In this document: piece after piece, positions 44,801 through 51,314 of the stretch | Position numbering within the stretch: the stretch's first letter is position 1 | Layout: the number at the start of each line of letters is the position of its first letter | NCBI GenBank assembly: GCA_002256395.1 | Contig: NKJG01000003.1 | Span: forward strand, 496,001 to 560,000 | Direction of reading: 5' to 3' | Length of the DNA stretch: 64,000 bases | Source: Bacteroidetes bacterium B1(2017) | GTDB lineage: Bacteria; Bacteroidota; Bacteroidia; UKL13-3 | Position numbers and translations under genes: made by a program | The notes under the pieces: generated by a model | What the model was told of the DNA's origin: nothing | The model's input: the letters and a program-made list of their open reading frames with translations, nothing else | Database searches by the model: none

Positions 44801-47718
44801 GGTAAGGTTTGAGATATAGGGTTGCCATATTTATCATATTGCGCCACCACCTGTTGGTTGAGTTCATTGGCACTGGTATCCAAATTAAAATTTTCATCAT
44901 ATTTAAAAATACTTGATTTGGAAAGTGCATTAGTTTTACTAGTTAAAACCCCAAAATTATTAAAGGCAAATTCCTCATTCGTATTATCTGCGTAAGTGAC
45001 TGTTATCTTGCCAGCCGAAGGAGCATCGTAGGCAATAGAAGTGTATTTTCCATAGGCATCAAACTGACCCGTTACGGCGTGGCTGGTATACACATTTCTT
45101 ATTACCGTATCTGCCAATTCGTTTACAAAAGATAGCATTTGATGTTCGCTATCGTAGGTAAAATGAATAGAGTCTGTATTTGCATTTGTCGCACTAGCAA
45201 GATTTCCATTTATATCTATTCTAAAACCACATGTTTTGCCAGAAGCGGTAGAAACCGAATTTATTTTACCTGTAGAAGTGTTTCCCGTTAACACCAAAAA
45301 TCGGCCACCAGTACCTTTAATGCTATCTAATAAATTACCTGTAAAATGTAGGCTAATTACATTGTTATTTGGATTTGTAATGGTTTTTAATCTTCCAGTT
45401 AAATCAAATTGAAAAACGTTTTGTTCTTTGCTAATTAAGGTATAGCCTACACCTGTTTTATACAAGGTATCTGTTGTCCCACCATAAAGCGGAAAGGAGC
45501 TTCCACCACCACCCATAAGTGGAACAAAATCTCTAGAATTTCCATTGGGTAAGTTTACTCTCCAAAGAGTGTCGGTAAAATTGGTAATGGAATAATTATA
45601 GGTATGTGTCCAACCGAAACCAAGAGGCCCATCTATTAAATAATTAAGGGAATTATAGACATGTCCAAAGCTTAAGTTACCACCAATAATTGGCACCGAT
45701 AGATCTGTTTTGGAGTATTCATAAGATTTAGTGCTTAGGTTAATGGGGTCTTTTATTTTGGCTAATTCTGTGGTTACGGTTTGTTTAACATTAACTGGAG
45801 TAGCAGGAGGTGTTGGAATAACTGTAAGGGTAGCTGCAGAAGAATATGTTGTTCCAGCACAATTGTCGAGTTTGCATCTATATTTATAACCATTCATTGA
45901 ACTTGAAATGGTTGAAATATTTATTATGGATGGAGTAGTAGGTGAAATGGAATAAAGACCTCCATTAGAAATGTTGTTATAAGTTACACCATTGTTTGTA
46001 CTTAATTGCCATTGATAAGTAATAGTAGATCCAGAGGCTGTTAGGAAAAAAAGTGCGCTTCCGCCATTGTTAACAGTAACACTATTGGGTGAATTACTTA
46101 TGCTAGATGACGTACAACCTGAACTTGTTGAAAAACTTTTTGTTGATCCAAAATTACCTACTATAAATGATCCTGACCCAGTTGAAACTGCAGAGGATAC
46201 TCTCCAATAATAGGTTGTACCTGAGCTAAGGGTTCCAAAACTGGAATAACTTAGAGATGTTAAATTTGTAATTGACCTTAAAACAACCACACCAGTGAAA
46301 TCTGATGTTGTATTTATTTCAAATTGATAGTATGGGGCATTATTCGGAGAGGATTGCCATTGAAAGGTAGGTGTAGTTGAAACACTAGAGGCCAAATTTG
46401 ATGGAGAAGTAAGATTTGGAGGAGAATCTGGGACTAATTTGGATATGCAAGAAGTTGCTAAAGAAGTATCAAAAATATTAGTTCCTTTAATTTTGTATTG
46501 AAAGGATTGGCCTGGACTAAGGCTCGTGAAATCGAAATAATTATTTGTTGTATTTACAATTGTACCTGTACAATTTTGATAAATAATAAAATTTGTACCC
46601 CAAGATGTAGCATCCCAAACAGCTCTTAGAGTCTGGGCGCCATAGTTAAGGACTTGGAAATTTGTTGGTGTTGGAGCTAAAACTGTAAGTGTTCCCAATC
46701 CACTATAGACAAATGTATTTGTGCAAGCGCTAGTAACTTTGCATCTAAATTGAAATCCATTTATTGTTTTATATCCAGCATTAATGGTTAATGTTTCACT
46801 AGTCGTTCCCGCATAGGTTGAATTATCATTTAAATCACTCCATGTTACCCCACCTGAATTTGTTTGCCATTTATAGATTAAATTAACTCCTGTGGTTATT
46901 AATGTAAAAGTGGTGCCTTGTCCTGAATTAATTGATCTGGTTATTGGGCTTATTGCTGCGGTTGGATCATTGCAAACAACATTAAAATAAAATGCAGAAG
47001 GGATTGTACTTCCACACGGTTTTGGGTTACAATTTGTTTGTGCTTGGCAATTCCAACGATATTTTCCATTATTTGATAAATAACCTATTGGAACTTTAAA
47101 AGAACTAGTTGTTGTTGCGCCATCAACACTATAAATTAAAGTGTTTGATGTCATGTCTCTAATAAAAACACCATAGCAACTTGCACTAGTAACATCTGAC
47201 CAATCCAATGTTGGTGTATTTGTATTTACAATTGCTGGTGTTGTTGAGGAACCATTTGGTATTAGACTTGTTGGTGTTCCAATACTGCAAGCACTTATGG
47301 TAATAGATACATAGGCAAAATTATTTAACTCATTACTTTCAGTAATAGCCTGTCCTCCATCTGCAGAAAAAAATATATAATATGTTCCTGCTGTATATTG
47401 TTTAGGAATATTTACTGTTGTGGTACTATAGGTTAAGGTGGTTGAATTTCCAGAACAACTTGATATTGATATTTCACCAATAAGTGTATCTCCATTTGAA
47501 CCAGGTGTTAAAGTGGTATTTGCAGAAATATGTATTGAAATAACATTTGTTGATGCAGCAGTGGTTCCTATATTTTGTTCAGCGCAATATGCTGTTATAC
47601 TATTCCCTGCCATTTTTGATGTAGGGTTTATAGAATAATTAGCAACTTTTAAATCTATTGCAGCAAAAGAAGTAAAATGGAAAGTTAAAGCTAGAAAAAG
47701 GAGGGTAAAATATTTCAT
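41866..47718 (-). CDS. RHS-repeat polymorphic toxin with C-terminal GIY-YIG nuclease
   Basis: 1950 residues. Signal peptide 1-19; CARDB-like domain at about 20-145 (ITESNELNNFAYVSI); Ig and fibronectin-type segments to about 650; the pre-RHS domain at about 670-740 (LGFGWTHTYNYSI); RHS/YD repeats at about 780-1640 (YYYDKKARLIAQKDALNG, YGYDLKGRRTS); the RHS core ending near 1740 (FVRARYYDSGAKRFYSKDPL, LNRYVYALNNPL). The variable tip at 1851-1950 carries GIY-YIG: GVYDLV, GRYIGQSKN, R1873 and H1877 in FLKRLASHF, then a Glu-rich helix (LEREVYEQYLI) and NIRNPMGG. The RHS shell should encapsulate and present the tip, a predicted DNase, to other cells. The export route is open: a Sec signal is present but no T9SS tail. 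Confidence 0.87.
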   Translation of the reverse strand: MKYFTLLFLALTFHFTSFAAIDLKVANYSINPTSKMAGNSITAYCAEQNIGTTAASTNVISIHISANTTLTPGSNGDTLIGEISISSCSGNSTTLTYSTTTVNIPKQYTAGTYYIFFSADGGQAITESNELNNFAYVSITISACSIGTPTSLIPNGSSTTPAIVNTNTPTLDWSDVTSASCYGVFIRDMTSNTLIYSVDGATTTSSFKVPIGYLSNNGKYRWNCQAQTNCNPKPCGSTIPSAFYFNVVCNDPTAAISPITRSINSGQGTTFTLITTGVNLIYKWQTNSGGVTWSDLNDNSTYAGTTSETLTINAGYKTINGFQFRCKVTSACTNTFVYSGLGTLTVLAPTPTNFQVLNYGAQTLRAVWDATSWGTNFIIYQNCTGTIVNTTNNYFDFTSLSPGQSFQYKIKGTNIFDTSLATSCISKLVPDSPPNLTSPSNLASSVSTTPTFQWQSSPNNAPYYQFEINTTSDFTGVVVLRSITNLTSLSYSSFGTLSSGTTYYWRVSSAVSTGSGSFIVGNFGSTKSFSTSSGCTSSSISNSPNSVTVNNGGSALFFLTASGSTITYQWQLSTNNGVTYNNISNGGLYSISPTTPSIINISTISSSMNGYKYRCKLDNCAGTTYSSAATLTVIPTPPATPVNVKQTVTTELAKIKDPINLSTKSYEYSKTDLSVPIIGGNLSFGHVYNSLNYLIDGPLGFGWTHTYNYSITNFTDTLWRVNLPNGNSRDFVPLMGGGGSSFPLYGGTTDTLYKTGVGYTLISKEQNVFQFDLTGRLKTITNPNNNVISLHFTGNLLDSIKGTGGRFLVLTGNTSTGKINSVSTASGKTCGFRIDINGNLASATNANTDSIHFTYDSEHQMLSFVNELADTVIRNVYTSHAVTGQFDAYGKYTSIAYDAPSAGKITVTYADNTNEEFAFNNFGVLTSKTNALSKSSIFKYDENFNLDTSANELNQQVVAQYDKYGNPISQTLPGNRTITSQFNAFQKPTSISNALGAKINFEYAPSTGNLSTVYFPDTSIRKFDYNSNGSLKFYVDGLGDSTYYYYNSFGDLIKIATPTGIRYYGYDTDGRLDSIRDENYNLTLLFYDEVGNIIRIKDALDQSIFYAYNKDNQRISFTDKRSITTYYYYDKKARLIAQKDALNGIDSFYYDVQDRLTKWVNALGDSVVYGYDLKGRRTSTKTAAGISRIEYNDIDNPTKIIDANNHELVLGYNSANILNSVTDSLQHTNSTTYDLNGNAISSTNYKGYVKSFLYDSLNALTKVIDVEDENTILRRDKNGNLSSLTDGNGHTQTFTHGKGSRLIAYKDGAQNSYSFTHDSIGNTKTITKPLGSITNQYDKLNRLVKQINSTGLTYTRTYNPNNNLLSISSNNDTTYFYYDVLNRMNRYVDPFGKQVSFGFNAIGNISYIVYPGNDTLKYVYDNANRLWKVIDWKSNVFTYTYDPTGKLLKLLYPTGIHCDYKYDAANRLLSRISYFPSDSILYGQTFTYYKDSIVELVYGYTKLGYTSSTFSYHYRDDDAATTDSLRYFTNDNNGNRTMEVFNGDTINFTYTVDQLMTSFTKKGINTTFKYNGLGTRIEKTIGVDVTRYVQNLNSPISFVLQTTDGNGALKANYIYGLGLLESIDASNNIYYYHFDASHNTVALTDIHDTIKASYSYSPYGAIWRKTGTLNQAFAFLGEFGVEQETDSMNFVRARYYDSGAKRFYSKDPLFGDQLDPQSLNRYVYALNNPLTTFDYSGLNGVNDGDGTTLSAPKTGIWATFVNNYYNYALGGEAGNLDGLTFSYLNSNRRNDINSNYSNAYSIGYNVHGTIATLSSISIAFVTGGESAAIELQGAASINSIGGATAMKMEGAGVYDLVTSEGRYIGQSKNFLKRLASHFGKGGKLSSSELIGKNFFSMEGSTTLEREVYEQYLIKKAGIENLINIRNPMGGRMDLYNNMIGDVISKFKLPL

Positions 47719-47882
47719 GGTACTTTAAATTTGACTTACAAATACTAGATAAAAACTGTCACATAAAAAATGACTTAGGAAAGATTAAAGAAAATAAAAT
47801 AGAATCAGTTTATCTGCAAATAGGATTATAATTACTAGCATGGTTTTTTTGTTGCTTGGCATAGTTTTATACTGCTTTACAT

Positions 47883-47922
47883 AATTATTGAAATGAAAAA
47901 ATATTTTTTCATTTCAATAATT
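47883..47922. terminator. 40-bp perfect palindrome between minus-strand genes
   Basis: AATTATTGAAATGAAAAAAT and its exact reverse complement follow each other without a loop. It lies 30 bases after the stop of the 125-residue gene (minus strand) and 165 upstream of the RHS start. A terminator is the simplest reading; its A/T-rich arms carry T runs on both strands. Confidence 0.55.
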
Positions 47923-47951
47923 TCCATCCTAAAATCTAATGTCCCGCTAAC

Positions 47952-48329
47952 CTAAACTAATACAATCCCCACCAACTTCCCAAAATCAATTTTAACCTCA
48001 TTGCTAAGTATCAAGAAAAACCTGCTTTGGTTCAGCAATTGAAAAGGAGCATTGGCTTTTGGACCTACAATGCTTACGCCTACAAAGGCTAGGTGTTCAT
48101 CAAACCCTAGCACATACACATGCGATACATCTGTTAAATCGAGTAAGGTTTGAAGGTGGTTGTGGGTAATGTGTAGCAATAGGTTTTTGCCCACGTAGAC
48201 ATCTTTAATAGATACTAAAGGTTGGTTTACTTGTTGCTCGCTAATGGAGTAGGAGACACGTTTTGTAGTTCCTGTTTTGGTTTCAAAAAGTAATTGAACC
48301 GTAGGTGTTTTTTGTGTTGTTTTTTTCAT
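47952..48329 (-). CDS. Hypothetical protein, possibly DUF192-like
   Basis: 125 residues, beta-rich, no signal peptide. HVYVLGFDEHLAFVGVSIVG followed by RFFLILSNEVKIDFGKLVGI faintly resembles DUF192, but the sequence lacks the clear N-terminal motif of that family, so I leave it unnamed. Start chosen at the ATG at 48329 (MKKTTQKTPTVQLLFE). A foldable non-coding stretch lies about 90 bases upstream. Confidence 0.5.
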   Translation of the reverse strand: MKKTTQKTPTVQLLFETKTGTTKRVSYSISEQQVNQPLVSIKDVYVGKNLLLHITHNHLQTLLDLTDVSHVYVLGFDEHLAFVGVSIVGPKANAPFQLLNQSRFFLILSNEVKIDFGKLVGIVLV

Positions 48330-48415
48330 GATGCAAACGATTAAAATGTTTTTGCAACAAGAATGGCAATAAAAGCTGATGGCGAATGTCGTTCAGATTT
48401 TTTGACCTTTTGGGC

Positions 48416-48480
48416 CCGCATTGCCTTACCACCGTGGATCTATACTCGGTTGGTAACTCTTTTTGAGTTTCTTAATGCGG
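48416..48480 (-). ncRNA. Possible three-way-junction RNA upstream of the 125-residue gene
   Basis: CCGCATT (48416-48422) pairs with AATGCGG (48474-48480). Inside, TTACCACCG (48426-48434) pairs with CGGTTGGTAA (48447-48456) with one bulge, and AACTC (48455-48459) with GAGTT (48465-48469). On the minus strand this lies in the 5' leader of the gene at 47952-48329. Confidence 0.3.
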
Positions 48481-48541
48481 TACGAATGTAAGGGTTTTCT
48501 TTAAATTTAGGTTTAGAATGATTTTTGTTCAATTGGAATTT

Positions 48542-48554
48542 CGCTCCGCTGGAG
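48542..48554. repeat. Single copy of the CGCTCCGCTGGAG hairpin
   Basis: TTGGAATTTCGCTCCGCTGG AG is the same word as the tandem array at 49836-50378, but stands alone between two minus-strand genes. Confidence 0.7.
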
Positions 48555-48618
48555 TTATTTGAAATAGGAGAAGTTTGAAAGGGCGTAAAATATTAATGTT
48601 CCATTCGAAATCGTATTC

Positions 48619-49281
48619 TCACCTAAAGCTTCTCCAAGTATGATCAAGGATTAATTGTCGATGCTGTTTAAGAATAGTTGAATACTCTTTTGTTATAGGG
48701 TCTTCAAACAAGTTTAATTGCTTGTCTAAGGCCTCTTGAGCTTTTGTATTAGCCTCAATGGCTTCTTCCTGTTTTTTTACATTGTATAAGAACCAACTGT
48801 ATTTGTCCCAAGAGCGATAATTATACTCACGAGATGTTTTGTTTAGTACTGGATTCAAATAAAAAAAGTAGTAAAATTCATCCGACTGTCTGTACGATAT
48901 GCTCCAAGAGAATAAAAAGAAAGCGATTAACATAAATTGAGGTAATCTGAACCTTGTTTTTGATTGTAACTGCAAAGCAAACCATGCTATGCTAACAAAA
49001 AATGGCACAAAAAACACCAGCTTAAAGCCAAATAGAATAGATGGACCGCCTGGCCAGTAAAGGAGTCTAAATAAGAAATAAATTATCCAGAGCGAAAACG
49101 ATAGGTAAAGAAAAGAGTAGGCAATATTGTTTCGTATATTTTTGAAGAAATGGATTAAGCTTACACTAAAAAATATAGCACAGCCCACTAATAAAATAAT
49201 GTCGGCCCCGGCCCAGTGAAGCAATTTAAACGCTATGCCAATTAGAAAAAGTAGTAAAGAAATACGTTCTATTATTTTCAT
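48619..49281 (-). CDS. Hypothetical membrane protein with GldL-like paired helices
   Basis: 220 residues. About five hydrophobic helices in the first 145 residues, with two similar turns (FKLLHWAGADIILLVGCAIF at 18-37; FRLLYWPGGPSILFGFKLVF at 71-90) recalling the H/Y-W-(A/P)-G turn of GldL, the T9SS motor subunit. It lacks the long GldL cytoplasmic part, ending instead in a charged helical tail (KQEEAIEANTKAQEALDKQL). A gliding role should not be assumed. A repeat of this turn also occurs in other Bacteroidota membrane proteins. Confidence 0.65.
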   Translation of the reverse strand: MKIIERISLLLFLIGIAFKLLHWAGADIILLVGCAIFFSVSLIHFFKNIRNNIAYSFLYLSFSLWIIYFLFRLLYWPGGPSILFGFKLVFFVPFFVSIAWFALQLQSKTRFRLPQFMLIAFFLFSWSISYRQSDEFYYFFYLNPVLNKTSREYNYRSWDKYSWFLYNVKKQEEAIEANTKAQEALDKQLNLFEDPITKEYSTILKQHRQLILDHTWRSFR

Positions 49282-49469
49282 TCCTTTTTGTGTTTTAGGT
49301 TCAAGATTTAACTAACCCTTACCCGTAATAATACCTAAGCACTATTTGTTTCCTGCAACCTAAAACAAAATTCTGTTAATGCCTATAAAAGCGTGAAGCT
49401 TGTTGCGTGATGAAGGGGTGATATGCAGCAAAATTAGTGAAGTATTACCCTACGAGTGCGGCTGGTGAT

Positions 49470-49552
49470 CCAACGGAAGAGCGGACTTGAAGGATTGTGG
49501 CCCGAGCGGCGATGGCCTGTGCTGCAACAATCCTTTAAGTCAGTTCCGTTGG
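49470..49552. repeat. Long imperfect inverted repeat
   Basis: CCAACGGAA, GGACTTGAAGGATTGT on the left (49470-49498) match ACAATCCTTTAAGTC, TTCCGTTGG on the right (49527-49552) in inverted order. The 28-base centre is GC-rich and contains GGCC words. It could be a structured RNA or a small non-autonomous element. Confidence 0.6.
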
Positions 49553-49564
49553 TGCCCTTTTTTG

Positions 49565-49594
49565 GTTACTTTTTTGGGCACGCAAAAAAGTGAC
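49565..49594. repeat. GTTACTTTTTTG inverted repeat
   Basis: GTTACTTTTTTG (49565-49576) and CAAAAAAGTGAC (49583-49594) are inverse with one mismatch around GGCACG. Such TTACTTTTTTG-x-CAAAAAAGTGA palindromes are a familiar dispersed element in Gram-negative genomes. Confidence 0.6.
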
Positions 49595-49835
49595 AAAATC
49601 TTCATTGTAGAAAATGCATCATTTGAGAATGTATAAGTGTGTAAGAGAATTATTCTATCCTTAATAGTTAAGTAGGCTCTCTCTTTAAAGAAAAACTTTC
49701 ATCAAGGAAAAAGAAAAGAACATACCACTAAGGAATCCTTTCTTTATAGAATAAATTATAAGGAAAGGAAACCATTCTATACTCACTTTAAATAAATCCT
49801 TCACAACAAACAAAACACTCATTACCCAATTATGC

Positions 49836-50378
49836 CGCTCCGCTGGAGCTCATAAAATATATATTGCATTTCTAGTTCTATTGGAATGTCGCTCCGCTGG
49901 AGCTCATAAAATATATATTGCATTTCTAGTTCTATTGGAATGTCGCTCCGCTGGAGCTCATAAAATATATATTGTATTTCTAGTTCTATTAGAATGCCAC
50001 CCCGCTGGGGTTTGGGAATTTGTTTGGTTTCTGATTCATTGGAATGCCGCTCCTCTGGAGCTCATAAAATATATATTGCATTTCTGGTTCTATTAGAATG
50101 CCACCCCGCTGGGGTTTGGGAATTTGTTTGGTTTTTTGTTCTATTGGAATTTCGCTCCGCTGGAGCTTAGGAATTTGTTTGGTCTTTTGTTCAATTGGAA
50201 TGTCGCTCCGCTGGAGCTTAGGAATTTGTTTGGTCTTTTGTTCTATTGGAATGTCGCTCCGCTGGAGCTTAGGAATTTGTTTGGTTTTTTGTTCTATTGG
50301 AATGTCGCTCCGCTGGGGTTTGGGAATTTGTTTGGTTTCTGATCCATTGGAATGATGCTCCTCTAGAGCTCAGGAAAT
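49836..50378. repeat. 11-copy array of CGCTCCGCTGGAG hairpins
   Basis: Cores start at 49836, 49890, 49944, 49998, 50048, 50102, 50153, 50204, 50255, 50306 and 50356, spaced 50-54 bases. The stem GCTCC-gct-GGAGC is replaced in copies 4 and 6 by ACCCC-gct-GGGGT, which pairs equally well. Two spacer types alternate: CATAAAATATATATTGCATT and GGAATTTGTTTGGTTTTTTG. Spacers are repeats themselves, not unique, so this is no CRISPR. Confidence 0.9.
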
Positions 50379-50674
50379 TGCTTTCATAGATCCTTAAGGG
50401 TAAGTTGATTTATGCTAGGTTTGTTATAGTTTTACGGTAAGATTTCCCAACTCGAATCTAAACTTGGATTTCTTAATAAATGTTCCGGTATTTCTATCTC
50501 TGTATTTAAAAAAAAGGTTTAATACCAGATAAACTACTCATACATACCAACTATTCTCCCTAAATCCATTCGAGTTGCTTAATTAGTTCAACTTATTTTC
50601 TAAGTTTGATTAAACAAATGAAATCATTTGAAAGAGCAATAATGGAAAGGTATTAAAAAATAATTGAATAACGT

Positions 50675-51088
50675 ATGAGTGGATTTATACTAGTAACAAA
50701 GGATAAGGTAGAAATAAGATTTGAATTTTATCTAGAAGATGCACCTGAAACCTCAAAGGCATTTGCGGCCTTGTTGCCGTTTACACGAACCTTTTATCAT
50801 GCGCGAGTTTCTGGACAAGAAATTTGGATTGATGATGTTCCCAAACTTGATATCATTCAAGAGAACGCATCCGTTTTTACCGAACCAGGTGAAGTGGTAT
50901 TTGGTCCCTCAAAACCTAGCCGAACAAAAACGGCGAACTGCTTTGGAATTTATTATGGAGAGGGCAAAGGATTGGATGCCTGCAATATTTTTGCGCGAGT
51001 GATGGAGGGTGATAAACAAAAACTACTAGAGCTTGGAAATAGCATTTGGAAAAATGGCTCACAAGAATTGACCCTTCAACAGGCTTAG
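50675..51088 (+). CDS. DUF3830-like (cyclophilin-fold) protein
   Basis: 137 residues. IRFEFYLEDAPETSKAFAAL, then TFYHARVSGQEIWIDDVP (about 41-58) and GEVVFGPSKPSRTKTANCFG, IYYGEG fit the DUF3830 / cyclophilin-like pattern of small beta-barrel proteins. Substrate unknown. The last codons (LTLQQA-stop) come from the dispersed repeat CCCTTCAACAGGCTTAGGGT, so the native C-terminus has probably been replaced or trimmed. Confidence 0.7.
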   Translation: MSGFILVTKDKVEIRFEFYLEDAPETSKAFAALLPFTRTFYHARVSGQEIWIDDVPKLDIIQENASVFTEPGEVVFGPSKPSRTKTANCFGIYYGEGKGLDACNIFARVMEGDKQKLLELGNSIWKNGSQELTLQQA

Positions 51089-51094
51089 GGTGAC
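51070..51094. repeat. CCCTTCAACAGGCTTAGGGTGACG repeat supplying a stop codon
   Basis: A diverged member of the CCCTTCGACAGGCTCAGGGT family. Its TAG, made by a C-to-T difference from the CTCAGG of other copies, is the stop codon of the upstream gene. The tract TTCACGTTCTCTTTCTCTTT follows to 51160. Confidence 0.7.
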
Positions 51095-51314
51095 GTTCCC
51101 TTTCTGTTGCAAAAATTTTACTCTTTCACGTTCTCTTTCTCTTTCTTTCTTCCAATCTCCTATACGCCTTCTTCCTTTGAGGGTTGCTATAAAATTATTT
51201 TACAATTAGACTTTAGGTAAAAAAAACACGAAGGGTTAAGTTTGTTTTTACCATTTTATTTGGATGCAAATACTCAGCTTGGCCAAATGTAAATACCCTT
51301 TTAATAAATTTAGC

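Larger units (their letters stand above)
49282..50674. other. 1.4-kb gene-free region with palindromes and hairpin array
   Basis: No credible gene on either strand. It holds a long imperfect inverted repeat (49470-49552), a second inverted repeat (49565-49594), an AT-rich stretch (49600-49830), the 11-copy hairpin array (49836-50378) and a final AT-rich stretch that must contain the promoter of the next gene. The frames that run through the array are products of its period being a multiple of three. Confidence 0.65.

Noticed and set aside
48619..49281. GldL gliding/T9SS motor subunit
   Set aside because: Only the paired HWAG/YWPG turns agree; the long conserved cytoplasmic part is missing and no gldM-like gene is adjacent.
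49836..50378. Possible CRISPR array or coding repeats (open frames of 71-85 codons through the array)
   Set aside because: The spacers are themselves repeated in two types, no cas genes are near, and the frames stay open only because 51 and 54 are multiples of three; the peptides (ECRSAGAHKIY, RWSLGICLVFCSIG) are repeat translations.
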